Shown piece after piece: positions 8,823-17,936 of a stretch of DNA of 64,000 nt. Under the pieces are notes generated by a model. It had not been told where the DNA came from and did not search any database. It saw nothing but the letters and a program-made list of their open reading frames with translations. Made by a program: the position numbers and the translations under genes. The first letter of the stretch is position 1; the number at the start of each line of letters is the position of its first letter. Source of the stretch: Corynebacterium sp. p3-SID1145 (lineage in GTDB: Bacteria; Actinomycetota; Actinomycetes; Mycobacteriales; Mycobacteriaceae); assembly GCA_025144245.1 (NCBI GenBank), contig JALXXC010000008.1, positions 62,001 through 126,000 on the forward strand, written 5' to 3'.

Positions 8823-9146
8823 ATGACCTACATCATCGCTGAGCCATGCGTCGACATTCTGGACCGCGCCTGCGTAGAAGAATGCCCGGTCGACTGCATC
8901 TACGAGGGCAAGCGCATGCTCTACATCCACCCCGACGAGTGCGTGGACTGCGGCGCTTGCGAGCCCGCATGCCCGGTCGAGGCGATCTTCTACGAAGATG
9001 ACCTGCCGGAAGAGTGGAACGACTACTACGACGCCAACGTCGCCTTCTTCGAGGAAATCGGTTCGCCGGGCGGCGCCGCCGCTGAAGGCCCCTACGACTT
9101 CGACCACCCGTTCGTGTCCGCGCTGCCACCCATGAACCAGGAGTAG
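8823..9146 (+). CDS. fdxC: Seven-iron ferredoxin FdxC
   Basis: A 107-residue ferredoxin of the actinobacterial 3Fe-4S/4Fe-4S type. The first cluster motif is CVEECPVDC and the second [12 protein letters not shown]; the long C-terminal extension after the clusters is typical of FdxC. It transfers electrons to oxidoreductases in the cytosol; the partner is not known. Two purine-rich stretches (AAGGAG and AGGAG) precede the ATG. dapC starts five bases after the stop, an arrangement conserved in corynebacteria and mycobacteria. Confidence 0.95.
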   Translation: MTYIIAEPCVDILDRACVEECPVDCIYEGKRMLYIHPDECVDCGACEPACPVEAIFYEDDLPEEWNDYYDANVAFFEEIGSPGGAAAEGPYDFDHPFVSALPPMNQE

Positions 9147-9151
9147 GGGCC

Positions 9152-10255
9152 ATGGGGTCGCGCCGCTCGCTCAGCCAGGTCCTGCCCGACTTTCCGTGGG
9201 ACACCATCGCCGACGTGAAGGCGAAAGCCGCGTCGCATCCCGGCGGGCTGATTGACCTGTCCGTCGGAGGACCCGTCGACGACGTCCCGCCGCCGATCCA
9301 GCTCGCGCTCTCGGAGAACGCCGCAGCGCCGGGCTACCCGCAGACCATGGGCACCCCTGAGCTGCGCGCCACCATTGTCGCGGCGCTGGAGCGCCGCTTC
9401 GGCATCACCGGGCTCAACGAGCGCGCTGTCCTGCCCACCATCGGGCTCAAAGAAGCCATCGCGTGGCTGCCGACCCTGCTGGGCCTGCGCGGTCAGACCG
9501 TCGTCATCCCGGAAGTCGCGTACCCCACCTACGAGGTCGGGGCGCTCATCGCAGGCTGCGATGTCGTGCGTTGCGACGACCCAGCGAAAGCCCCCCGCGA
9601 CGCCGCCTTAGTCTTCATCAACTCCCCGTCGAACCCGACCGGTGCTGTTGCGACCGTCGAGCTGCTGCGCTCCTGGGTCGCCTTCGGCCGCGAAACCGGT
9701 GCGATCATCGCCTCCGACGAGTGCTACCTCTACCTCGGCTGGACCGTTGAGCCGGTATCCATGCTGCACCCGTCCGTCACCGACGGCGACAACACCGGCC
9801 TTTTGGCGCTGCACTCCCTGTCCAAGACCTCGAATATGGCGTCCTACCGCGCTGGGATGATTTCCGGCGACGAAACCCTCGTTCAGGAACTGCTCGAGGT
9901 ACGCAAGCACGCCGGCCTGATAGTGCCCGGTCCGATCCAGCACGCCATGGCCGCGGCGCTGGAGAGCGACCTGCACGAGGAAATGCAGCGTTCCACCTAC
10001 GCCATGCGCCGCCTCGAGCTGCTCAAGGCTCTGCCCGAGGCCGGCTTCGCCGTCGACCAATCCGATGCTGGTCTCTACCTCTGGGCGCGCCGCGAAGGTA
10101 TGGATTCCCGCGAGGTCCTCGACTGGCTCGCCGACCGTGGCATCCTTGCCGCCCCTGGCCATTTCTACGGCCCGGCCGGTGCGCACCACGTCCGGATCGC
10201 CCTGACTGCGACCGACGAGAAGATTGCGGAGGCGGCGCAACGCTTAACTGAGTGA
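9152..10255 (+). CDS. dapC: Succinyldiaminopimelate aminotransferase DapC
   Basis: A 367-residue PLP-dependent fold-type I aminotransferase that forms N-succinyl-L,L-diaminopimelate in the succinylase branch of lysine and peptidoglycan precursor synthesis. SNPTG and the PLP-lysine context SLSKTSNMASYRAG are present, as is ASDECY (PLP-binding Asp). It is paired with fdxC upstream, and dapD and dapE follow within 8 kb. A strong hairpin after the stop (10279-10303) suggests the fdxC-dapC unit ends here. Confidence 0.95.
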   Translation: MGSRRSLSQVLPDFPWDTIADVKAKAASHPGGLIDLSVGGPVDDVPPPIQLALSENAAAPGYPQTMGTPELRATIVAALERRFGITGLNERAVLPTIGLKEAIAWLPTLLGLRGQTVVIPEVAYPTYEVGALIAGCDVVRCDDPAKAPRDAALVFINSPSNPTGAVATVELLRSWVAFGRETGAIIASDECYLYLGWTVEPVSMLHPSVTDGDNTGLLALHSLSKTSNMASYRAGMISGDETLVQELLEVRKHAGLIVPGPIQHAMAAALESDLHEEMQRSTYAMRRLELLKALPEAGFAVDQSDAGLYLWARREGMDSREVLDWLADRGILAAPGHFYGPAGAHHVRIALTATDEKIAEAAQRLTE

Positions 10256-10278
10256 CTCGGTGATGCGGTAGGGCGGTG

Positions 10279-10303
10279 ATGCGCTGCCGGGGCCGCAGCG
10301 CAT
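10279..10303 (+). terminator. Rho-independent-like terminator after dapC
   Basis: ATGCGCTGC (10279-10287) pairs perfectly with GCAGCGCAT (10295-10303) across a 7-base loop, and AACGTTTTC follows. Located 24 bases after the dapC stop. Confidence 0.6.
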
Positions 10304-10333
10304 AACGTTTTCATGTACCCGGCTCCGCGGGAC

Positions 10334-10351
10334 TAAACTGTCAAAAGTTTA
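10334..10351 (+). promoter_or_regulatory. AT-rich inverted repeat before GtrA-like gene
   Basis: TAAACT (10334-10339) and AGTTTA (10346-10351) are separated by GTCAAA, 41 bases before the GTG start. It resembles an operator or the core of a promoter. Confidence 0.3.
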
Positions 10352-10391
10352 ACTACAGCGCGACAGCAACGCGGAAAGGAAGGCGGCCGGG

Positions 10392-10985
10392 GTGACCCAC
10401 AACGACACCGAACCCACTGCCGACGCGCAGGGGAACCGGGGGAGCACAGCTGTCCGGGTGATCGACGGGCTGCGGGAATTCATCAAGTTCGGCATCGTCG
10501 GAGGTTCCGGCGTGCTGGTGAACTTCGTCGTGTTCTACGTGGCGTCGAAAGGACTTCTGCACGGCTTCGGCCTGGGTGCCGACGACATCGTGGCCCAGAT
10601 CGGCTCCACCCGCTGGAACGTGCGCTGGTACCATCTGCTGTCGTCCCTGGCGTTCCTGCTCGCCAACACGTGGAACTACCAGCTCAACCGCAGCTGGACC
10701 TTCCGAGGCATGATCAAGCGTTCGTGGCTGCGCGGATTCTTCCCGTTCTTGGCAACGGGGTTGGTCGCCTTCGTCGTGTCGCTGACATGCATGACGCTGC
10801 TGATGAACCCGACCACCCCCGTCGGCCTGCCAGACCACATTTTCGACGGCTCCAGCGGTCTGCGCACCAAGTCCTACTGGGCGCAGGCGATCTCGACGCT
10901 TATCGCGATGCCGGTGAACTTCATCATCAACAAGCTCTGGACATTCCGGAAACCCAAGGCTGCGAGAAGCAGCACAGCGGCATAG
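10392..10985 (+). CDS. GtrA family membrane protein
   Basis: A 197-residue protein with four predicted membrane helices and the GtrA hallmarks: FIKFGIVGGSGVLVNF at the first helix, NYQLNRSWTF after the second and NFIINKLWTF at the C-terminus. GtrA-type proteins help move polyprenyl-linked sugars across the membrane for cell-envelope glycan assembly. In mycolata such proteins can take part in arabinogalactan or lipoglycan export, but the substrate here is unknown. GTG at 10392 follows GAAAGGAAGG. The gene stands alone between two terminators. Confidence 0.85.
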   Translation: MTHNDTEPTADAQGNRGSTAVRVIDGLREFIKFGIVGGSGVLVNFVVFYVASKGLLHGFGLGADDIVAQIGSTRWNVRWYHLLSSLAFLLANTWNYQLNRSWTFRGMIKRSWLRGFFPFLATGLVAFVVSLTCMTLLMNPTTPVGLPDHIFDGSSGLRTKSYWAQAISTLIAMPVNFIINKLWTFRKPKAARSSTAA

Positions 10986-10999
10986 GGGAGACAACAAAG

Positions 11000-11032
11000 A
11001 ACTGCCGGCAGGGATTACGCCCGCCGGCAGTT
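11000..11032 (+). terminator. Strong intrinsic terminator after GtrA-like gene
   Basis: AACTGCCGGC (11000-11009) pairs with GCCGGCAGTT (11023-11032), extended by GGG/CCC around an ATTACG loop with one bulged base; TTTCAG follows. Confidence 0.75.
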
Positions 11033-11209
11033 TCAGTGTCCCGGACTCCTGGACGCGTAGTGATGTATCTGCACACGGTTCCTGAATCTGCTCATCCCGT
11101 GAGCTCGCGGAATCTAGTCGATGTAGATGTTATTGGCGAACGAGACTGGCCTGGAAGGCAAGAGAATACTAAAACACTCCACTGCAAACCAAAAGGTTAA
11201 ACTGGCGAA

Positions 11210-13099
11210 ATGGCCATGTCCATTGATTATGTGCGTTGGATTGGAATTGCAGCGTGGACCAGTGGTTTAGCCGTCCCACGAAACTGCCGGGCATTGGCTG
11301 TTCTTCCGGGGGATTTTCCCGGAAGAATCTTGGTCCAGAGCGCCGGGGGACGCGCCACAACATTCGAGGACATTGAGCGTGAGTACACACATATCCAGTG
11401 GTTGCTAGCCGGAGCTCCTAGTGATGAATCTGTGCTGGATTATGTGTACCACCAGAAGCTCTGTTTAACGCATTATGAGCTCATCGACCATGACTTCGCC
11501 ATCCTGGATGTCAGCGATAGCGCGTGCGAGAGCAAAAACTACTCCTTCAGACAGTCGTCTGCCGCTGATCGCCGCCCCGACTACAGTCCCAAGGCAGCAT
11601 TAGCCGCAGCTCAGCGCCTCAGCAACTCCGCAAGAGGATCAGCTCTTTCAGAACATATTCCTGCCTGGAATATGGCCGAGCCATTAGGACTGCTAGCTCT
11701 TGCTGTTCGTGAATACTTCACAGGCGCGGTAGTACGGGAACTTACTCGGAAGTATGTAAAGGATCTTCGTTCGGATTCTCGAAACACCCAGGAAGTTCTC
11801 GGTTGTGGCCGCCTTGCTTATAGCGTGGCATTCAAAGTTGATGATGACTCTGCAACCACCGCTCCGGCGATCACCCTGCACGTTCAGGACGATGATCCTC
11901 TTTTCACAGAATCAGTGTTGAGGCACATCCTTGACCGGGCACAGGCCTTCGCTAGTGCATGTGGAAGTGGCGTTCATTGTGGGTCGGTATTCCACAACAT
12001 CATTTTCCACCAGGCGTTCCCTAGCACCGTCCATGAACCGGATGCTGAAGAAACACCAATCATTCTGTACCGGATCCCGCTCAGCACTGATCTTCTCCCT
12101 GTCCAATCCTTAACGCAGGTGTTGGGGGACAGCGCCGCCCGCACAGCCGATGACGCACTGAGAGAACCTCCCCAACGGACTTCGCTAAGTATTCGCCGGC
12201 TCCCAGATAGCGGCATCATCCGGGTACGCAGCTTCATGCCAGGAACAAGTATCATCGATCGTGCAATTCACCGCGGTGGCTATCTCGCATCCTCGGAAAT
12301 TGTTTCTAAGCTACAACAGGAAAAGGCGATGGCTGATCCTGATTGTCTCGCCGCAGCTGTAACACCGGCGCTGATCTGGGAATCTCTCAGCACTTGGGGT
12401 CTCGCGTCCGGCAGCACCGCAAGTTCGTGTTCCGTGCTTAGCGTGCGTGCCAATAGCATCTCGGCTGTGGAAGGTTCCATTCATCAACCACTGTTGACAG
12501 TTGAGGTCGATGCGCAGGCGCCACTCGGCACTGTGGCACATGACGTGTGTGATGTTCTCGGTGACCTGGGCATCGATTCCTTTACGGACTTCCCGATTGA
12601 GTTACTGTGGTTCGATCAGCCGAAAGAGGCCAGCGTCAGCACCTTCTCTCCCAACGCTGCACCCCCACAGGCCACGTCGCTGGAACTCCCCGTCTTATGG
12701 CCTCGTGCGTTAGGGGCACGATCAATAGCTGCCACAAATCAGGCACTCGCGCTCGCCGCCGTTCGCCGAGCTCTGCGCCACTTTTGCACTAAAGGCCTGT
12801 CATGGATCGGGGTTGCTCATGCTAGAAAAACCTCTGCCAGTGGGAGGCATCTGATTATGGTGGCGGTCGCGTTCGAGTCTGAATACGCAGACAGAGCGGC
12901 CGTCAATCAGGAATTGTCCCTCGCAGTGAATGCGGTTTGTGCCGAAAACTCTATCGGTCCACATGTCACGTGCGAGGTTATCGATGCTAACCAAATAACC
13001 GACGTTTCAGCGTGGGTCACGGCGGCCGGGTACCATCCCGTTACTGGTTTCCTGCCTGCATATATTCAGCTTGAACACCTCAACACCAGACAACCATGA
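11210..13099 (+). CDS. Orphan 629-residue hypothetical protein in AT-richer patch
   Basis: A long uninterrupted reading frame encodes 629 residues starting MAMSIDYVRWIGIAAWTSG. The third codon positions are far less G/C-biased than in the neighbours (for example many ATT, GTT, TCT, CTA codons), which suggests recent acquisition. AAAAGG precedes the ATG by about ten bases. No signal peptide or clear membrane helix is seen, and I recognise no domain; the second half has alternating hydrophobic strands such as HLIMVAVAFES and a helix ALALAAVRRALRHF, so the protein appears folded. It interrupts the otherwise conserved dapC-dapD neighbourhood and contains no copy of the iterated 11-mer. Function unknown. 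Confidence 0.75.
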   Translation: MAMSIDYVRWIGIAAWTSGLAVPRNCRALAVLPGDFPGRILVQSAGGRATTFEDIEREYTHIQWLLAGAPSDESVLDYVYHQKLCLTHYELIDHDFAILDVSDSACESKNYSFRQSSAADRRPDYSPKAALAAAQRLSNSARGSALSEHIPAWNMAEPLGLLALAVREYFTGAVVRELTRKYVKDLRSDSRNTQEVLGCGRLAYSVAFKVDDDSATTAPAITLHVQDDDPLFTESVLRHILDRAQAFASACGSGVHCGSVFHNIIFHQAFPSTVHEPDAEETPIILYRIPLSTDLLPVQSLTQVLGDSAARTADDALREPPQRTSLSIRRLPDSGIIRVRSFMPGTSIIDRAIHRGGYLASSEIVSKLQQEKAMADPDCLAAAVTPALIWESLSTWGLASGSTASSCSVLSVRANSISAVEGSIHQPLLTVEVDAQAPLGTVAHDVCDVLGDLGIDSFTDFPIELLWFDQPKEASVSTFSPNAAPPQATSLELPVLWPRALGARSIAATNQALALAAVRRALRHFCTKGLSWIGVAHARKTSASGRHLIMVAVAFESEYADRAAVNQELSLAVNAVCAENSIGPHVTCEVIDANQITDVSAWVTAAGYHPVTGFLPAYIQLEHLNTRQP

Positions 13100-13222
13100 C
13101 CCTGGCATGGGTGAGGTCCGATCAAGTGGCGCTACCTACCGTTCGCGATCTGGCCTTTTGGTGCGAAGATCGTTGGGGGCCATCGAAATCCACAGCATCG
13201 AGGGCGTCAGTTCGCGAGTGCG

Positions 13223-14188
13223 TTAGTTGTTGTGCAGCTCCGCGTTGAGCTCCACGCCCTTCGCCTTCACCGCCTCAACAGAGCCCGTCACGGAGTTGCG
13301 GCGGAACAGGATGCCGTTGGCGCCGGAGAGCTCAAGGGCCTTCACAGTGTCGCCCTCGGAGCGGCCCACGGCCTGGGCGATGTCGGCGGACAGCACCACC
13401 TTGGTGCCGGCGGTGACGTAGAGGCCGGCTTCGACGGTGCAGTCGTCGCCAAGCGAAATGCCGATGCCCGCGTTGGCGCCGAGCAGGCAGCGCTCGCCGA
13501 TCTTGATGGTCTCCTTGCCGCCGCCCGACAGGGTGCCCATGATGGACGCGCCACCGCCGATGTCCGTGCCGTCGCCCACCACGACGCCTGCGGAAATGCG
13601 GCCTTCGACCATGGATGCGCCGAGGGTGCCGGCGTTGAAGTTCACGAATCCCTCGTGCATGACCGTGGTGCCCTCAGCGAGGTGGGCGCCGAGACGAACG
13701 CGGTCCGCGTCCCCGATGCGCACACCGGACGGAACGACGTAGTCCACCATGCGCGGGAACTTATCGACGGAGAACACCACCACGGGGCCCCGCGCCGACA
13801 GACGGCCGCGCACGACCTGGAAATCGGAGACAGCGCACGGACCGTAGTTCGTCCACACGACGTTGGCCAGCAGGCCGAAAAGACCGTCCAGATTTGCCTC
13901 GTGCGGCTTGACCAGGCGGTGGGAGAGAAGGTGGAGGCGGAGGTACGCGTCGTAGGCGTCGACGGGGGCGGCCGAAATGTCGGCAATCGACGTCGCCACC
14001 GGCACTCGCGCCACACCGCGGTCCTCGTCCGGCCCGGCGAGCTTGGCGAACTGCTGCGGGGTCTCCTCCAGGCGGGTCGTCCCCGTCGTGGCGACCGACT
14101 CACCGAGCTTCGGTGCCGGATACCAGACATCCAGGACAGTTCCATCGTGGGTGACAGTGGCCAAGCCCCGTGCGAATGCGGTGGTCAT
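13223..14188 (-). CDS. dapD: Tetrahydrodipicolinate N-succinyltransferase DapD
   Basis: A 321-residue trimeric left-handed beta-helix enzyme that succinylates tetrahydrodipicolinate in the lysine/diaminopimelate pathway. The C-terminal half shows hexapeptide-type repeats ([39 protein letters not shown]) and [18 protein letters not shown] with the conserved glutamate of actinobacterial DapD. The succinylase route is completed by dapC and dapE in this window. An 11-mer variant with one end base changed (ACTTATCGACG) lies at 13759-13769. A shorter paralogue is encoded at 15803-16738. Confidence 0.93.
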   Translation of the reverse strand: MTTAFARGLATVTHDGTVLDVWYPAPKLGESVATTGTTRLEETPQQFAKLAGPDEDRGVARVPVATSIADISAAPVDAYDAYLRLHLLSHRLVKPHEANLDGLFGLLANVVWTNYGPCAVSDFQVVRGRLSARGPVVVFSVDKFPRMVDYVVPSGVRIGDADRVRLGAHLAEGTTVMHEGFVNFNAGTLGASMVEGRISAGVVVGDGTDIGGGASIMGTLSGGGKETIKIGERCLLGANAGIGISLGDDCTVEAGLYVTAGTKVVLSADIAQAVGRSEGDTVKALELSGANGILFRRNSVTGSVEAVKAKGVELNAELHNN

Positions 14189-14327
14189 AGTATCAATCAG
14201 TTCTTTCTCTTACGGTGTATGCGAATGCACGGCCCGCGCAATGCGCTGACCGTGCTCAGCTTAGAAGATCTTTCGCCGGCGTGGGGGATAACGCACGGCG
14301 GGCGGGGACCCGGCGCGCTAGACAGCG

Positions 14328-15698
14328 CTAGACCATGTGCGCCGGTTCGGAAGCCTTGCCGCGGTGCACGATGAGGCTGGTCACGACGATCACGCTGACG
14401 ACGACGAGGGCGGAGACGAGCTCGATGCGGCCGTTGGCGTCGAAAAGCATGAGCAGAATGAAGCCGCCCAGCGTGGCGAGCGTGAGCCACGGCAACCACG
14501 GGTAGCCCTTCATCCGCACGCTGGTGATCTCACCCGATGCGACGAGCTGGGGGTGCAGGCGGATGTACGACAGGATCACCATGGCCCAGATCGAGATGAG
14601 GATGCCGCCGACGGCGTTGAGCAGGAAGGTGAGCAGCCCCGGGGGGTTCCACCACTGCAGGGCGACGGAAACGAAACCGAACACGATCGAGACGAGCACC
14701 GCACGGACAGGGACACCCGACGCATTCGTCTGCGCGAAGTAGGAGGGGGCGTCGCCGCCGCGCGCCATCGAGTAGAGGAGGCGGGAGTTGCCGTAGAGCT
14801 GCGCGTTGCATGCGGACAGGAGGGCGAGCGCGATCACGACCTCCATGATGGTGGCGGCGCCGGGCACGTTGGCGCGGTCGAGGACGAGGGTGAAGGGGGA
14901 TTCGGCAGCCGAGTCGGCGCCCGCGATCTGGTCGTATGGCAGCAGCAGGACGATCAGCAGCACCGAGCCGATGTAGAACACCGCGATGCGCCAGATGGCG
15001 GAGCTGATCGCCGCGCTGACGGCTTCCTTGGGGTTCTCGGACTCAGCGGCGGCGATGGTGACCAGTTCGATTCCGCCGAACGCGAAGGCGACGGCCAGCA
15101 TCGCGGTGGCGAGGCCGCCGATGCCGTTGGGCATGAAGCCGACACCGTCGATGTTGCTGGTTCCCACGGCGTCCATGCCCGGGAAGAGGCCGACGACCAT
15201 GAGCACGCCGATCACGAGGAAGATGATGATCGCCGCGACTTTGATCAGGGCGAACCAGAACTCGAATTCACCGAAGCCGCGGACGGCGGCGAGGTTGATT
15301 GCCGCGAAGAACACGACGGCGACAAGCGCGGGGATCCAAGGGGCGATGCCGAACCAGCCGGAAATGATGGCGGAAGCGCCGGTGATCTCCACGCCGATGA
15401 TGAGCACCTGCATGATCCAGTAGGACCAGCCGACGGAGAAGCCCGCCCAGGCGCCGAACGCTTGGTCGGCGTAGGTGGCGAAGCTTCCGGAGGAGGGCCG
15501 GGACGCCACCATTTCCGCGAGCATCGTCATGATGCAGACGGTGACGGCGCCAGCGATGATGTAGGCGATGACGACGGCTGGGCCGGCGGCCTGGATGCCC
15601 ACGCCGGTTCCGAGGAAGAGCCCGGCACCGATGGCGGAGCCCAGACCCATCATGGTGAGGTGGCGGGTTTGCAAACCGCTGTTGAGGGTGTTCGACAT
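14328..15698 (-). CDS. APC family amino-acid permease (AroP-like)
   Basis: A 456-residue transporter with about 12 membrane helices. The start LQTRHLTMMGLGSAIGAGLFLG is the helix-1 signature of the amino acid transporter (AAT/APC) family, and GSFATYA and FAFGGIE match helices 3 and 6. These proteins import amino acids by proton symport. By position (between the two dapD genes) it corresponds to the corynebacterial aroP locus, an aromatic amino-acid importer, but substrate specificity cannot be read from sequence. It is transcribed in the same direction as both dapD genes, with gaps of about 100-140 bases. Confidence 0.88.
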   Translation of the reverse strand: MSNTLNSGLQTRHLTMMGLGSAIGAGLFLGTGVGIQAAGPAVVIAYIIAGAVTVCIMTMLAEMVASRPSSGSFATYADQAFGAWAGFSVGWSYWIMQVLIIGVEITGASAIISGWFGIAPWIPALVAVVFFAAINLAAVRGFGEFEFWFALIKVAAIIIFLVIGVLMVVGLFPGMDAVGTSNIDGVGFMPNGIGGLATAMLAVAFAFGGIELVTIAAAESENPKEAVSAAISSAIWRIAVFYIGSVLLIVLLLPYDQIAGADSAAESPFTLVLDRANVPGAATIMEVVIALALLSACNAQLYGNSRLLYSMARGGDAPSYFAQTNASGVPVRAVLVSIVFGFVSVALQWWNPPGLLTFLLNAVGGILISIWAMVILSYIRLHPQLVASGEITSVRMKGYPWLPWLTLATLGGFILLMLFDANGRIELVSALVVVSVIVVTSLIVHRGKASEPAHMV

Positions 15699-15774
15699 GA
15701 GTCAAGTGTAGGAACACTGGGCGCGCGCCAAGAATTCAGGGTGAATTAAATGCAGTAGGAGGCAAAAAGAGCAC

Positions 15775-15785
15775 GCTTATCGACG
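15775..15785 (+). repeat. Intergenic copy of iterated 11-mer GCTTATCGACG
   Basis: Exact copy between the permease start and the dapD2 stop, outside any coding sequence, 18 bases from the dapD2 stop. It shows that the word is kept where no protein constraint exists. Confidence 0.9.
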
Positions 15786-15802
15786 CCCGCACCCGCCCAG
15801 CG

Positions 15803-16738
15803 TCACACCCCGTTCCGGTTCCGCACGACCGGCGTCGCGGAATGCGGCTCGTGCGTGATGGTCCAGTCCGACTGCTCGGTGACCGTCCGGGCGGGGACGT
15901 AGGTCTTCTCGGCCGGGTTGCGGGTGTCGTAGACGATGGTGCCGGGCTCGAGAATGACACCGGAGCCGAGTTCGCAGCGGTCGCCCATGTTCAGGTCGAT
16001 GAGGCCCGCCGACGGCCGGATGACGCAGTTCTCGCCGATGCGCAGGGGAGTGCGGTTGTGGCCGTCGGTGCGCTCGGCCATGACGAAGGACGACAGGCCG
16101 ATGTCGGAGCCCGCCCCGATGACGCAGGAGGACAGCACGCGCCCTTCGACCTGCGCCGGCCCGAGTGTTCCGGCGTTGTACGACACGGAGCCTTCTCGGA
16201 ACACGCTCGTGCCGGGCGCCAAGTACGCCCCGAGGCGCACGCGCTCTGCCTCCGCGATTGTCACGCCGGTGGGGACGACGTAGTCCACCATGCGCGGGAG
16301 GCGCTCGATGCCATAGACGTGGATGTTTCCGCGCGCACGCAGGTTTGTGCGCACGAACTCGAAGTCGTCGGGCAGGCACGGGCCTTTATTCGTCCACGCC
16401 ACCGGCACGAGGTGCTCGAGCACGTCGGTCATGTTGATCTCCAGGGGCTTGACCTTGCGGTGGGAGAGCAGGTGGAGGCGCAGGTACACGTCGTGGGCGT
16501 CGACGGCGGGGGCCGACAAGTCCGCGATCTCGGTGCGCACCGGCACTACTTCCACGTGCCGGTCCCGGTCCATGCCGATCAGGTTGAGCAGCCGGGGCGA
16601 GAGCTCGTTGGCGCTGACGCGGCGGGTGAGGGGGTGGGGGATGTCGTCGATAAGCTCGACGGTGGGGTACCAACTGTCGAGGACGGTGCCGTCAGCGGCG
16701 ATTTGTGCGATTCCTGTCGCGCGGGCTCCTTGAGGCAT
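15803..16738 (-). CDS. dapD2: DapD paralogue (second N-succinyltransferase)
   Basis: A 311-residue homologue of the gene at 13223-14188, sharing the N-terminal pattern (ATGIAQIAADGTVLDSWYP against [15 protein letters not shown]), the [18 protein letters not shown] stretch, VDYVVPTGV, VRLGAYLAPGT, and the VSYNAGTLGPAQVEGR helix core. It is clearly a left-handed beta-helix succinyltransferase, but differs from DapD around the acceptor site, so either redundancy or a different amine substrate is possible. It is divergent from dapE with only 29 bases between starts. Leu29-Ile30-Asp31 is encoded by an 11-mer copy at 16645-16655. Confidence 0.88.
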   Translation of the reverse strand: MPQGARATGIAQIAADGTVLDSWYPTVELIDDIPHPLTRRVSANELSPRLLNLIGMDRDRHVEVVPVRTEIADLSAPAVDAHDVYLRLHLLSHRKVKPLEINMTDVLEHLVPVAWTNKGPCLPDDFEFVRTNLRARGNIHVYGIERLPRMVDYVVPTGVTIAEAERVRLGAYLAPGTSVFREGSVSYNAGTLGPAQVEGRVLSSCVIGAGSDIGLSSFVMAERTDGHNRTPLRIGENCVIRPSAGLIDLNMGDRCELGSGVILEPGTIVYDTRNPAEKTYVPARTVTEQSDWTITHEPHSATPVVRNRNGV

Positions 16739-16767
16739 GGCTGTATCGTACCGGTAGGATCGCCCCC

Positions 16768-17859
16768 GTGAAGCTGGACCTATTTGCTGACCCTGTCGAG
16801 TTGACGAAAGCCTTGATCGACATTCCTTCGCCTTCCCACGAGGAGGGGGCGATCGCCGACGCGATCCAGGCTGCTGTCGAGGACCTTGACGTTGAGGTGA
16901 CCCGCCGCGGCAACACCGTCGTCGCGCGCACCAACCGCGGTCTGGGCGAGCGCATTGTGCTCGCCGGGCACATCGACACCGTGCCTATCGCCGACAACGT
17001 CCCGCACCACGTCGAGGGTGACGTGCTGTGGGGCTGCGGGTCCGTGGACATGAAGTCCGGCATGGCGTGCTACCTCCACGCATTCGCGGCCCTGTGCAAC
17101 TCCGACGACCTCGCGTTCGACATGACGCTCATCTGCTACGAGGCGGAGGAGGTCGCCGCCGAGTACAACGGCTTGGCGCATCTCGAGCGCGACGAGCCCG
17201 AACTCCTCGCCGGGTCGCTGGCGCTGCTCGGCGAACCGTCCGGCGGCATCATCGAGGCCGGCTGCCAGGGCAGCATCCGCGTCACCGTCACCGCGCGCGG
17301 CACCCGCGCGCATTCGGCCCGCGCGTGGCTCGGGCACAACGCGGCCCACGACCTTGCCGGCGTGCTCGGGCGCATCGCGGAGTACGAGCCACGCGCCGTC
17401 ACTATCGCGGGCTGTGAATACCGGGAGGGCCTCAACGTCGTGGGGCTGGCCGGGGGAGTGGCGACGAACACGCTTCCCGACGAAGCCTCCCTCACCATCA
17501 ACTTCCGCTTCGCCCCCGACCGGAGCCTCGACGAAGCCAAACAACACATCGAGGAGACCCTCGCGCTCGAAGAGGGCCTCGAATTGCTTTACGACGATGC
17601 CGTCCCCGGCGCCCTCCCCGGCCTCGACGCCCCCGCCGCCCAGGGCTTGCTCGCCGCTGTCGGCGGAAGTTTCCGCGCGAAATTCGGATGGACGGATGTG
17701 TCGCGGTTCTCTACGCTTGGTGTTCCGGCTGTGAACTTCGGTCCCGGCGACCCTGGGTTCGCCCACAAGATCGACGAGCAGTGCCCGATCGGTCAGATCA
17801 GCTCCGTCGCCGACACGTTGATGGCATACCTGACCGGGGCTTCCCGCACCTCCGCGTAG
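16768..17859 (+). CDS. dapE: Succinyl-diaminopimelate desuccinylase DapE
   Basis: A 363-residue dinuclear zinc hydrolase (M20 fold) that releases succinate to give L,L-diaminopimelate. Metal motifs are clear: LAGHIDTVPI, WGCGSVDMKSG, CYEAEEV and, in the dimerisation domain, RGTRAHSARAW. FSTLGVPAVNFGPGDP and the final HKIDEQ supply the last ligand. The GTG start at 16768 is the best candidate and no ATG is close. Divergent from dapD2; the LOG gene follows after 77 bases. Confidence 0.95.
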   Translation: MKLDLFADPVELTKALIDIPSPSHEEGAIADAIQAAVEDLDVEVTRRGNTVVARTNRGLGERIVLAGHIDTVPIADNVPHHVEGDVLWGCGSVDMKSGMACYLHAFAALCNSDDLAFDMTLICYEAEEVAAEYNGLAHLERDEPELLAGSLALLGEPSGGIIEAGCQGSIRVTVTARGTRAHSARAWLGHNAAHDLAGVLGRIAEYEPRAVTIAGCEYREGLNVVGLAGGVATNTLPDEASLTINFRFAPDRSLDEAKQHIEETLALEEGLELLYDDAVPGALPGLDAPAAQGLLAAVGGSFRAKFGWTDVSRFSTLGVPAVNFGPGDPGFAHKIDEQCPIGQISSVADTLMAYLTGASRTSA

Positions 17860-17936
17860 CTCGCCCAGCGGCTGCGCGTAGGTGGGCGCACGCGCAGCCG
17901 CACATCTCCCCCCCACAAACTAGAAAGCTTAAATTC

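Noticed and set aside
14337..15749. 470-codon plus-strand frame opposite the permease
   Set aside because: Very Asp/Gly/His-rich, antisense of a clear transporter gene.
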